Source: Acidovorax temperans | Lineage (GTDB): Bacteria > Pseudomonadota > Gammaproteobacteria > Burkholderiales > Burkholderiaceae_C | Direction: 5' to 3' | NCBI RefSeq assembly: GCF_006716905.1 | Contig: NZ_VFPV01000002.1 | Location: 896,501-960,500, forward strand | DNA: 64,000 nucleotides | Part shown: piece after piece, positions 26,582 to 34,468 of the stretch | Layout of the letters: every line of letters begins with the position of its first letter | Numbering within the stretch: the stretch's first letter is position 1 | Position numbers and translations under genes: made by a program | Notes under the pieces: generated by a model | Databases searched by the model: none | Told to the model about the DNA's origin: nothing | The model's input: the letters and a program-made list of their open reading frames with translations, nothing else

Positions 26582-27181
26582 ATGTCTTCCGATTCTGCGC
26601 CCATCAACCTGACGCATCATTTTTTGATCGCCATGCCCGGTCTTGAAGATGAGTCTTTCGCGCGCAGTGTGGTGTACCTGTGCGAGCACAGCGAACGCGG
26701 TGCTCTGGGTCTCATCATCAACAAGCCCTCCGATATCACCCTCAAAGGTCTGTTCGACAAGGTCGATTTGTCCTTGCGCCGCGAGGACCTGACCCAGGAA
26801 CCTGTGTTCCAGGGTGGTCCGGTGCAAACCGAACGCGGTTTTGTGCTGCATGAGCCCATGCTCGCAGGCACCGAAAAAGCCGACGAATCCGCCTATGCCT
26901 CGAGCATGGCGATTCCTGGTGGCCTGGCCATGACCACCTCCAAGGACGTGCTGGAAGCCCTTTCCACGGGCGCCGGGCCTCGCCGGGTGCTGGTCACGCT
27001 GGGGTATTCATCGTGGGGCGAGGGCCAGCTGGAGTCTGAGCTGGCCGAAAACGCCTGGCTCACCGTGGGCGCCGACTTGTCCGTGATTTTCGACACGCCC
27101 GTGCCCGAGCGCTACGACCGTGCGCTGGGCTTGCTGGGCTTGCAGGCCTGGATGCTCTCTCCTGAGGCGGGGCACGCATGA
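26582..27181 (+). CDS. yqgE: YqgE/AlgH (UPF0301) family protein
   Basis: A 199-residue protein with the family's signature start LTHHFLIAMPGLEDESFARSVVYLCEHSERGALGLIINKP, then VFQGGPVQTERGFVLHEP, a central variable segment, and VLVTLGYSSWGEGQLESELAENAWLTV. The biochemical function is unsettled; mutants of the Pseudomonas homologue AlgH affect alginate. It heads the yqgE-ruvX-pyrR-pyrB run, overlapping ruvX by ATGA (27178-27181), so it is translationally coupled. The same order is found near the pil/chp genes in Pseudomonas aeruginosa. Confidence 0.93.
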   Translation: MSSDSAPINLTHHFLIAMPGLEDESFARSVVYLCEHSERGALGLIINKPSDITLKGLFDKVDLSLRREDLTQEPVFQGGPVQTERGFVLHEPMLAGTEKADESAYASSMAIPGGLAMTTSKDVLEALSTGAGPRRVLVTLGYSSWGEGQLESELAENAWLTVGADLSVIFDTPVPERYDRALGLLGLQAWMLSPEAGHA

Positions 27182-27615
27182 CCGGGCTTCCCGCTCAGCC
27201 TACCGCTTCCGTCCAGCCCGCCGTTCCCGCGCAGTTTCAGACTTTTCTTGCTTTTGATTTTGGCCTCAAGCGCACGGGGGTGGCCTCGGGCAACCGCATG
27301 CTGCGCACGGCCAGCCCGCAGGCCACCATCAAGGCCGAGGGCGACGCCCGTTTCGCCCAGGTGGCCCAGCGCATCAAAGAATGGCAGCCCGACGCGCTGG
27401 TCATCGGCGTGCCCTACCACCCTGATGGTGCCAGCCACGAAAACACGCAGCGCGCCCTGAAATTTGGCCGCCAATTGCGCGGGCGCTTTGGTCTGCAGGT
27501 GTTTGAGGTGGACGAGCGCTACAGCACCACCGAGGCCATCGCCAGTGGCGCCAAGGATGCCGACGCCGCCTCGGCCTGCATCATCCTGGAACAGTTTTTG
27601 AGGAACCTCCCATGA
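27178..27615 (+). CDS. ruvX: RuvX/YqgF, RNase H-fold pre-16S rRNA nuclease
   Basis: YqgF processes the 5' end of 16S rRNA and is also called a putative Holliday junction resolvase. The 145-residue sequence has the RNase H-like fold with the first acidic site in FLAFDFGLKRTGVASGN, then ALVIGVPYHPDGASHENTQRALKFGRQLRGR, VFEVDERYSTTEA, and the last acidic site in DADAASACIILEQFL. It is slightly longer than usual because of a Pro/Val-rich N-terminus. It overlaps yqgE upstream and pyrR downstream by 4 bp each. Confidence 0.93.
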   Translation: MTGLPAQPTASVQPAVPAQFQTFLAFDFGLKRTGVASGNRMLRTASPQATIKAEGDARFAQVAQRIKEWQPDALVIGVPYHPDGASHENTQRALKFGRQLRGRFGLQVFEVDERYSTTEAIASGAKDADAASACIILEQFLRNLP

Positions 27616-28133
27616 CGACTTCTCCTGCCGGCCAAGCCGGCAGCCTTGTGCTCGACGCCGAGGCCCTGTACCGCGAGCTGCTGCGCGGCGTGCGCAGCAT
27701 GCTCACCCCCACCACGCGCCTGGCGGGCATCGCCTCGGGCGGAGCCTGGCTGGCAGAGCGCCTGCAAAAAGATCTGGGCCTGGAAGGCCCCGCCGGGGTG
27801 CTGTCATCGGTCATGCACCGCGACGACTTTGCCCAGCGCGGCCTGGCCACCGGCGCGCAAACGGCCCTGCCGTTTGATGTGGACGGTGCCGATGTGCTGG
27901 TGCTCGACGACGTGCTCTACACCGGCCGCACCATCCGCGCCGTGCTCAACGAGCTGTTTGACTACGGTCGTCCCGCCAGCGTTCGCCTGGCCGTGTTGGT
28001 GGACCGGGGTGGGCGCGAATTGCCCGTGCAGGCCGACTTTGCCGCTGCCCGCGTGGCGTTGCCCGGCAGCCAGTCGCTGGCCCTGGCACGCAATGAGCAG
28101 GGCACTTTCCAGTTTCAAGTCCAGGAGGCCTGA
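27612..28133 (+). CDS. pyrR: PyrR bifunctional regulator / uracil phosphoribosyltransferase
   Basis: A 173-residue PRTase with the PRPP loop [30 protein letters not shown] and the N-terminal [13 protein letters not shown] of the pyrophosphate loop. PyrR in Gram-positives binds pyr mRNA; in proteobacteria it more likely supplies uracil phosphoribosyltransferase activity or an unknown control. The sequence directly before it is coding, so no attenuator is possible there. It overlaps ruvX by ATGA and sits two bases before pyrB. Confidence 0.92.
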   Translation: MTTSPAGQAGSLVLDAEALYRELLRGVRSMLTPTTRLAGIASGGAWLAERLQKDLGLEGPAGVLSSVMHRDDFAQRGLATGAQTALPFDVDGADVLVLDDVLYTGRTIRAVLNELFDYGRPASVRLAVLVDRGGRELPVQADFAAARVALPGSQSLALARNEQGTFQFQVQEA

Positions 28134-28135
28134 CC

Positions 28136-29098
28136 GTGCTGCACAAGCGCAACCCCCAACTCAACAAGAACGGCGAGCTGATCCACCTGCTCTCCATCGA
28201 AGGCCTGCCGCGGGACATCGTCACGCACATCCTCGACACCGCTGCCAACTTCGTGAGCGTGAACGACCGCGAAGTGAAGAAGGTGCCCCTGCTGCGCGGC
28301 AAAAGCGTGTTCAACCTGTTCTTCGAGAACAGCACGCGCACGCGCACCACGTTCGAGATTGCGGCCAAGCGCCTGTCTGCCGACGTGATCAACCTCGACA
28401 TCGCGCGCAGCTCGGCCAGCAAGGGCGAGTCGCTGCTCGACACCATCGCCAACCTGTCGGCCATGGCGGCTGACCTGTTCGTGGTGCGTCACAGCGAATC
28501 GGGGGCTCCGTACCTGATTGCGCAGCATGTGGCGCCCCATGTGCACGTGATCAACGCGGGCGATGGCCGCCATGCCCACCCCACGCAGGGGCTGCTGGAC
28601 ATGTACACCATCCGCCACTACAAGAAGGATTTCAGCAACCTCACGGTGGCCATCGTGGGCGACGTGCTGCACTCCCGCGTGGCGCGCTCGGACATCCATG
28701 CCCTCACCACCCTTGGCGCGGCCGAAGTGCGTGTGGTGGGCCCCCGCACATTGGTGCCAGGCGACATGGCGCAGATGGGCGTGCGCGTGTGCCACACGCT
28801 GGAAGAGGGCATCAAGGACGCCGACGTGGTCATCATGCTGCGCCTGCAGAACGAGCGCATGAGCGGGGCTCTGTTGCCGTCCAGCCAGGAATACTTCAAG
28901 AGCTTTGGCCTCACGCAAGAGAAGCTGCAACTGGCCAAGCCCGACGCCATCGTGATGCACCCTGGCCCCATCAACCGTGGCGTGGAGATCGACTCCGCTG
29001 TGGTCGATGGCAAGCAAAGCGTGATCTTGCCGCAGGTGACTTTCGGCATCGCGGTGCGCATGGCGGTCATGTCCATCGTTGCTGGAAATGAAGCCTAA
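28136..29098 (+). CDS. pyrB: Aspartate carbamoyltransferase catalytic chain
   Basis: PyrB condenses carbamoyl phosphate with aspartate, the first committed pyrimidine step. The 320-residue protein starts with GTG at 28136 after a GGAGG (28124-28128). The carbamoyl-phosphate motif [19 protein letters not shown], the SASKGES loop, [16 protein letters not shown], the aspartate-domain motifs [13 protein letters not shown] and MLRLQNERM, and [11 protein letters not shown] are all present. The downstream gene is a dihydroorotase homologue lacking the zinc histidines, as in class A ATCases where such a subunit is structural. No pyrI is seen. Confidence 0.96.
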   Translation: MLHKRNPQLNKNGELIHLLSIEGLPRDIVTHILDTAANFVSVNDREVKKVPLLRGKSVFNLFFENSTRTRTTFEIAAKRLSADVINLDIARSSASKGESLLDTIANLSAMAADLFVVRHSESGAPYLIAQHVAPHVHVINAGDGRHAHPTQGLLDMYTIRHYKKDFSNLTVAIVGDVLHSRVARSDIHALTTLGAAEVRVVGPRTLVPGDMAQMGVRVCHTLEEGIKDADVVIMLRLQNERMSGALLPSSQEYFKSFGLTQEKLQLAKPDAIVMHPGPINRGVEIDSAVVDGKQSVILPQVTFGIAVRMAVMSIVAGNEA

Positions 29099-29136
29099 CC
29101 CCCGCAACGCAATGCCCCCTGTGCCGCTTCGCGTCA

Positions 29137-29188
29137 TCCCCCAAGGGGGACGCCACCCCTGGCCCGGCGAAGCCGGTTCCACGGTGGC
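29137..29188. repeat. GC-rich nested hairpins in the pyrB-pyrC' spacer
   Basis: TCCCCCAAGGGGGA (29137-29150) is followed by GCCACC (29152-29157), CCGGC-GAA-GCCGG (29164-29176) and GGTGGC (29183-29188), giving a hairpin and a second stem-loop. I recall similar CCCCCAAGGGGG/GCCGGTTCC strings scattered in Acidovorax-type genomes. It may act as a terminator or message stabiliser after pyrB. Confidence 0.55.
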
Positions 29189-29245
29189 ACTGGCATTTGG
29201 TCGGCTGTGGTGCAAATAGGCGGGCACAATGTTGAGCGATGTAGA

Positions 29246-29308
29246 TGCTATGTATTTAATAGCTGCTTGCGCTTATCCGGTAAGCGCTAGTGGCCAATTT
29301 TGCTTGAA
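29246..29308. repeat. Dispersed palindromic repeat, copy 4 (pyrC' leader)
   Basis: TGCTATGTATTTAATAGCTGC, TTGCGCTTATCCGGTAAGCGC, TAGTGGCCAATTTTGCTTGAA. It ends three bases before the pyrC' ATG, so it covers the place of the ribosome binding site, and no Shine-Dalgarno sequence remains. Confidence 0.8.
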
Positions 29309-29311
29309 ATC

Positions 29312-30607
29312 ATGAAAATCCTGATCCAGAACGGCCGTGTGATCGACCCCGCTTCGGGCCTTGACCAGATATGCGACGTGGCCGTGGCGGCCGGGCGCAT
29401 TGTGGGCCTGGGGCGCGCCCCGGCAGACTTTGCCCCCACTCGCACCATTGATGCCTCGGGCTGCATCGTCTTGCCCGGCCTGGTGGACCTGGCGGCGCGC
29501 CTGCGCGAGCCCGGCCATGAACACGAAGGCATGCTCGAATCCGAGATGGCCGCCGCCGTGGCCGGTGGCGTGACCAGCCTGGTGTGTCCGCCCGATACCG
29601 ACCCGGTGCTCGACGAGCCCGGTTTGGTGGAGATGCTCAAGTTCCGCGCCGAAAAACTCCACCAGTCGCGCCTCTTTCCCCTGGGCGCTCTCACGCGCGG
29701 CCTGGCCGGTGAGGTGCTGACCGAGATGGCCGAGCTGACCGAGTCCGGCTGCGTGGGCTTTGGTCAGGCCGAGGTGCCGCTGGCCAGTACCCAGGTGCTG
29801 CAGCGCGCCTTGCAGTACGCCGCCACCTATGGCTACACCGTGTGGCTGCGCCCGCAAGAGATGCACCTGGGCAAGGGCGTGGCCGCCAGCGGCCCGCTGG
29901 CCACGCGTTTGGGCCTGTCGGGCGTGCCCGTGGCGGCCGAGACCATTGCGCTGCATACCATTTTTGAACTGCTCAAAACCACGGGCACCCGTGTGCACCT
30001 GTGCCGCATCAGCAGCGCTGCGGGCGTGGAACTGGTGCGCCGCGCCAAGGCCGATGGCCTCAAGGTCACGGCCGATGTGAGCATCAACTCGCTGCACCTC
30101 ACCGATGTGGACATCGGCTTCTTCGACAGCCGCGCCCGCCTGTCGCCCCCGCTGCGCCAGCAGCGCGACCGCGATGCGCTCAGCGCCGCGCTGGCCGACG
30201 GCACCATCGACGTGCTGGTGTCAGACCACAACCCGGTGGACGAAGACGCCAAGACCCTGCCCTTTGCAGAAGCCGAGCCCGGCGCCACGGGGCTGGAGCT
30301 GCTGCTGTCGCTGGCGCTCAAGTGGTCGCAAGACCAAGGCGTGCCGCTGCAGCGCGCCCTGGCCGCCATCACTGCTGAACCCGCGCGCGTGCTGGGCACG
30401 GCCCTGGGTACGCTGCAAGCCAGCGTGGGCCAGTTGGTCGAAGGCGGCGTGGCCGACCTGTGCGTGTTCGACCCCCAGGCCGCCTGGACGGTGCAGGCCG
30501 ACGCCCTGCGCAGCCAGGGCAAGCACACACCGTTTTCGGGCTACGAACTGCCCGGCTGCGTGCGCGCCACCCTGGTGGGTGGGCATGTGGCGTTTGAGCG
30601 GGCCTGA
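29312..30607 (+). CDS. pyrX: Dihydroorotase-like protein without the HxH metal motif (PyrC'/PyrX)
   Basis: The 431-residue protein has the amidohydrolase fold of type I dihydroorotases (KILIQNGRVIDPASG, IDASGCIVLPGLVDL, GGVTSLVCPPDTDP, SPPLRQQRDRDAL, VSDHNPVDEDAK, PGATGLELLLSLAL). Where active enzymes have D-x-H-x-H-x-R-E-P-G, this one has DLAARLREPGHEHEG, so both zinc histidines are lost. The pyrB partner directly upstream suggests the structural role described in pseudomonads, where PyrC' is needed for ATCase assembly. A separate active pyrC is expected elsewhere. The ATG at 29312 is preferred; a TTG at 29300 lies within a repeat. Confidence 0.88.
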   Translation: MKILIQNGRVIDPASGLDQICDVAVAAGRIVGLGRAPADFAPTRTIDASGCIVLPGLVDLAARLREPGHEHEGMLESEMAAAVAGGVTSLVCPPDTDPVLDEPGLVEMLKFRAEKLHQSRLFPLGALTRGLAGEVLTEMAELTESGCVGFGQAEVPLASTQVLQRALQYAATYGYTVWLRPQEMHLGKGVAASGPLATRLGLSGVPVAAETIALHTIFELLKTTGTRVHLCRISSAAGVELVRRAKADGLKVTADVSINSLHLTDVDIGFFDSRARLSPPLRQQRDRDALSAALADGTIDVLVSDHNPVDEDAKTLPFAEAEPGATGLELLLSLALKWSQDQGVPLQRALAAITAEPARVLGTALGTLQASVGQLVEGGVADLCVFDPQAAWTVQADALRSQGKHTPFSGYELPGCVRATLVGGHVAFERA

Positions 30608-30678
30608 ATGCGCTTGAAGGGTTCCAGGCCGCCCGAGCAAGGCTCTTGCGTTGCGCTGCGCGACGCGCCGGGGTTCTT

Positions 30679-31422
30679 GTGAAGTTGCCACGCGCGCTGT
30701 GGCGCTGTGCGCGCCTGCTGGGCCATGTGCTGCATGGCCTGTGGGTGGTCACGCTGCGTTTTCCGCGCATGTCGCAAGAGCAGCAATACATCCGCGTGCA
30801 GGCGTGGTCGCAGCAGCTGCTCGCGTGTGCCGGTATCTCGTTGCGGGTGCAGGGCACACCGCCGGTGCGCGGCCCGGTCATGCTGGTGGCCAACCACATT
30901 TCGTGGCTCGATATTCCGGTGATGCACGCGGCGCGGCATTGCTGCTTCATCTCAAAGTCAGACGTGCAGGGCTGGCCCTTGATTGGCACGCTGGCCACTG
31001 CTGGCGGCACGCTGTACATCGAACGCACCTCGCGCCGCGACGCCATGCGCATGGTGCGCACCATGCAAGAAGCCCTGCAGCGCAACGAGGTGCTGGCGGT
31101 GTTTCCGGAGGGCACCACGGGCGATGGCCGAGCCATGTTGCCCTTCCATGCCAACCTACTGCAAGCCGCCGTGGCGGCCGATGCGCCAGTCGTACCCGTG
31201 GGGCTGCGGTTTGTTGACAAGGCCACTGGTGCCACCAGCTTTGCGCCCAGCTACATCGGTGACGAGACCCTGCTGGGCTCCATCTGGCGCACCCTGAGCG
31301 CCCCGGCCATTGAGGCGGTGGTGACGTACGGAGAGCCCGAAACCTCCCAGGGCCGTGACCGCCGCGAATGGGCCATCCACCTGCAGGCTGTGGTGGACCA
31401 ATTGCGCCAGCAGCAGGGCTGA
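30679..31422 (+). CDS. 1-acyl-sn-glycerol-3-phosphate acyltransferase (PlsC family)
   Basis: PlsC-type enzymes transfer an acyl group to lysophosphatidic acid at the inner membrane. Diagnostic motifs are NHISWLD (the HxxxxD catalytic pair), GTLYIERTSRRD and VFPEGTTGDGR, with a final PVVPVGLRF. The N-terminus is hydrophobic and basic (LPRALWRCARLLGHVLHGLWVVTLRF). The start is uncertain: GTG at 30679 gives 247 residues and is my choice; TTG at 30646 is in frame further upstream, and an ATG at 30608 is in another frame. It follows pyrC' by 71 bases. The lysophospholipid specificity is not certain. Confidence 0.82.
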   Translation: MKLPRALWRCARLLGHVLHGLWVVTLRFPRMSQEQQYIRVQAWSQQLLACAGISLRVQGTPPVRGPVMLVANHISWLDIPVMHAARHCCFISKSDVQGWPLIGTLATAGGTLYIERTSRRDAMRMVRTMQEALQRNEVLAVFPEGTTGDGRAMLPFHANLLQAAVAADAPVVPVGLRFVDKATGATSFAPSYIGDETLLGSIWRTLSAPAIEAVVTYGEPETSQGRDRREWAIHLQAVVDQLRQQQG

Positions 31423-31504
31423 GCAACGCCGCTGCTGCTGCTCCGCCGTGGTGGGCTTGGCAAATCAGGCGCGGCGATAGCTCCTGGCTCACCGCCTCAG
31501 CTCT

Positions 31505-33127
31505 TCAGGCGCTTGGCAGTGCTGGCATGCGGACAGGGCCCGGCACCGGCAGCGCCTCGTGCTGTGGGGGCAACACAAACTGGCTGATCAGGTGCGTGAG
31601 CTCGTTGGCCTGGTGGCGCAGGCCCTCTGAGGCGGCGGCAGACTCTTCCACCAGGGCCGAGTTTTGCTGCGTCATCTGGTCCAGGCGCGCCACGGCCGTG
31701 TTGATGTCGTTGATGTCGCGGGTCTGCGAGAGCGTGGTGGTGCTGATGTCGCTGATCATGCTGGCGACGTTGCGAATCGACTCCACGATCTGGCCCATGG
31801 TGTGGCCCGCGCCATTGACCAGGGCGGTCCCGGTCTCCACGTTCTGGGCCGAGGTCGCGATCAGCCCCTTGATCTCGCGGGCGGCTTCGCCCGCGCGCAT
31901 GGCCAGCTGGCGCACTTCGGCCGCCACCACGGCAAAACCCCGGCCTTGCTCGCCCGCGCGGGCGGCTTCCACCGCGGCGTTCAGCGCCAGGATGTTGGTC
32001 TGAAAGGCAATGCTGTCGATCACCCCGGTCACTTCCTCCACCTTGCGGGACGACTGCTGGATGTTCTGCATGGTGCGCACCACCTGGGCCATCGCGTTGC
32101 CGCCCTCGGTGGCCACGGCCGATGCCTGGCTGGCCATGTGCTCGGCTCGGGCTGCTGTTTCGGTGGATTGGTGCAGGCGTTGCGTCACCTGCTCCAGCGC
32201 AGCGGCCGTTTGCTGCAGGCTGGATGCCGTGCCTTCCGTGCGCTCGGACAGGTCGGCATTGCCATGGGCAATCTCGTGGGCTGCCAGGCGCACGCTCTGG
32301 GCGGATTGGCGCACCTGCCTCACCAAGGTGCGCAGGGCTTCCTGCATGGTGTTCAGGGACAGCAGCAACTGGCCTGCCTCATCCCGGTTGTGCCCTTCGA
32401 TGTTCTCGCGCAGGTCCAGGCTGGACACGCGCTGGGCCGTGGCGTTGGCCGCGCCGATGGGGCGCGAAATGCTGCGCACCAGCCACCAGGTCAGCACGCT
32501 GCCCAGCAGCAGGGCTGTGGCGCAAAACAGGGTCAGCGCCACCTGGGCGCGTTGGCTGCTTTGTGCAATCTGGGCGCCCGCTGCGTCAATCGCATCGCGC
32601 TGCGATTGCGCCAGCTGCTGCAACGACCCGAGCAGGGCGGCGGCACTGGGCTCAAAGCGCTCAGCGAACACCTTGCGGATGCGCTCGGTCAGGCCAAAGT
32701 CCCGGGCCGCTACCAGTTCTTTGACGGCGGCCTGGAAGTCTTGCGCCTTGTCGTGTGTGCCGGTGAGCAGGGCTTGCTCTGCAGGCGTTTGCAGGCGCGT
32801 GGCCAGCTGGTCCATCAGCTCGCGGTACTGGGTTTGGGTGCGCTCAATGTCGGCCGACAGAATCTCGCCCACTTCAGGCTCGGAACTCAAGGCCATGGCC
32901 TTGTAGCGTTCGGCGTTGATGGCTTGCAGGCGGTACGCATCGGCCACCAGGCGTTCGGTGGCCACGTTGTTTTCAATGGCCTGGCGGGTGGCTGCGTCCA
33001 CGCTACGCAAGGACCATACGCCAATGGCAGAACCAGCCAGCGTGAGCAAAAGTACGGTCACGAAAGTGGCCAGCAGGCGGCGACCAAGGATGTTGGTGGT
33101 GCGGGGTGCAGGAGCGGTAGCGATCAT
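31505..33127 (-). CDS. Methyl-accepting chemotaxis protein
   Basis: A 540-residue receptor starting at the ATG at 33125-33127 ([20 protein letters not shown]). TM1 is at ~16-38 ([23 protein letters not shown]), then a four-helix-bundle-type periplasmic domain with [23 protein letters not shown]2 is at ~200-220 ([21 protein letters not shown]), then HAMP ([22 protein letters not shown]) and the signalling domain with the tip [41 protein letters not shown]. The ligand is unknown. It is not next to che genes. No CheR-docking pentapeptide is seen at its end (MPALPSA). Confidence 0.92.
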   Translation of the reverse strand: MIATAPAPRTTNILGRRLLATFVTVLLLTLAGSAIGVWSLRSVDAATRQAIENNVATERLVADAYRLQAINAERYKAMALSSEPEVGEILSADIERTQTQYRELMDQLATRLQTPAEQALLTGTHDKAQDFQAAVKELVAARDFGLTERIRKVFAERFEPSAAALLGSLQQLAQSQRDAIDAAGAQIAQSSQRAQVALTLFCATALLLGSVLTWWLVRSISRPIGAANATAQRVSSLDLRENIEGHNRDEAGQLLLSLNTMQEALRTLVRQVRQSAQSVRLAAHEIAHGNADLSERTEGTASSLQQTAAALEQVTQRLHQSTETAARAEHMASQASAVATEGGNAMAQVVRTMQNIQQSSRKVEEVTGVIDSIAFQTNILALNAAVEAARAGEQGRGFAVVAAEVRQLAMRAGEAAREIKGLIATSAQNVETGTALVNGAGHTMGQIVESIRNVASMISDISTTTLSQTRDINDINTAVARLDQMTQQNSALVEESAAASEGLRHQANELTHLISQFVLPPQHEALPVPGPVRMPALPSA

Positions 33128-33300
33128 GGCAAGTCGGTGGAACCCACCTGCGTTCGCCGGGCCCCTCACTGACGGGGCTGCACTGGCACCTGCGCGCAGG
33201 CGGTGGCATTGGGCAATATCACCCAACGCCATTGGGCCTGCAAAGTGTGACAATTTGTTTGCATTGCGGCTGGACTATCGCCACCTGCTGCAACCTTGTC

Positions 33301-33362
33301 AAATTGCTATGAAAAATATAGCTGCCGCCGCTTTTTCAGCGGGCGCTAGAGGCTGATTTGAT
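33301..33362. repeat. Dispersed palindromic repeat, copy 5
   Basis: AAATTGCTATGAAAAATATAG, CTGCCGCCGCTTTTTCAGCGGGCGCTAGAGGCTGATTTG. It lies between the chemoreceptor start region and the end of the ABC ATPase gene, whose stop is 18 bases away, so it may terminate fbpC transcripts. Confidence 0.78.
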
Positions 33363-33380
33363 GCAAATTGTCCGGTGGCC

Positions 33381-34448
33381 TCATGCACCTCGCGCAAAGG
33401 TCACCACATGGTCCACCTGGGCGCGAATGCCAATCCACTCGCCCACGGCATGGTCGTGGTGGCTGGGCACGTGGGCCATGACCTGCAGGCCGCTGTGCAG
33501 CCGCAGGGTGTACAGAAATTCTGACCCGCGAAACGCCTTGCGCACGATCTGCGCCTGCACCGGTGCGTGGTCGTCGTGCACGATGTCGTCGGCGCGCAGC
33601 AGCACATCGCATTCGCCGCCGGGGTAGCTGCTGGGCAGTGGACACTCGGCCAGATCGGTCAGGTCGCCCAGGGGGGTTTGGGCCACCACGTTGGTGCCGC
33701 GCTGCACCAGCGTGGCCGGGGCAAACACGCCATGGCCGATGAAGTCGGCCACAAAGCGCGTGGCCGGGCGGTGGTAGAGGGTGTAGGCGTCATCCCACTG
33801 GTGCAGGTGGCCTTCGTGCATCACGCCGATCACATCGCCAATGGCAAAGGCCTCGAACTGGTCGTGCGTCACGAACAGGGCGGTGGCCCCTGCGGCTTTC
33901 AGAATGCCGCGCACCTCGTGCGCCAGCCGTTCGCGCAGGTCTACGTCCAGGTTGGAAAAGGGCTCGTCCAGTAGCATGAGCTGCGGGCGTGGCGCCAGGG
34001 CACGCGCCAGGGCCACGCGCTGCTGCTGGCCGCCCGAGAGTTCATGGGGGTAGCGGTTCTCGCTGCCTTCCAGGCCCACCAGTTGCAGAACCTCGGCCAC
34101 GCGGGCAGCTTGTTCGGCGCGCGGCAGCTGGTGGATGCCGAAGGCGACATTGCGGCCCACGGACAGGTGCGGGAACAGCGCGTAGTCCTGAAACACCATG
34201 CCAATGCGGCGCTGCTCGGGCGGCACGCTCAGCGTGGCACTGCTCACCACGCTTTTGGTCAGGCGGATTTCACCGCTGGAAACAGGCTCCAGCCCCGCTA
34301 CGGCACGCAGCAAAGTGGTCTTGCCGCAGCCAGAAGGGCCAATGAGCACGCCGATGTCGCCCGCATGCAAGCCCAGCGAAACACCATGAACGGCGGCTTG
34401 TGCGCGGCCGGCGTAGCGCACATCGAGTTGGGAGACCTCTAGGAACAT
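33381..34448 (-). CDS. fbpC: Iron(III)-type ABC transporter ATPase (FbpC-like)
   Basis: A 355-residue ABC ATPase with Walker A GPSGCGKTTLLRAVAG, Q-loop FQDYALFPHLSV, signature LSGGQQQRVALARALA, Walker B LMLLDEPFSNLD and the switch His in FVTHDQFEAFAIGD. The C-terminal part (from ~240) is a TOBE/FbpC regulatory extension of the kind in ferric-iron and putrescine importers. The divergent neighbour is a two-domain FbpB-like permease, which supports Fe(III) uptake. Start codons of the two are only 20 bases apart. No periplasmic binding protein gene is in the window. Confidence 0.88.
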   Translation of the reverse strand: MFLEVSQLDVRYAGRAQAAVHGVSLGLHAGDIGVLIGPSGCGKTTLLRAVAGLEPVSSGEIRLTKSVVSSATLSVPPEQRRIGMVFQDYALFPHLSVGRNVAFGIHQLPRAEQAARVAEVLQLVGLEGSENRYPHELSGGQQQRVALARALAPRPQLMLLDEPFSNLDVDLRERLAHEVRGILKAAGATALFVTHDQFEAFAIGDVIGVMHEGHLHQWDDAYTLYHRPATRFVADFIGHGVFAPATLVQRGTNVVAQTPLGDLTDLAECPLPSSYPGGECDVLLRADDIVHDDHAPVQAQIVRKAFRGSEFLYTLRLHSGLQVMAHVPSHHDHAVGEWIGIRAQVDHVVTFARGA

Positions 34449-34468
34449 CCCGCCATTCTAGGTGGCGA

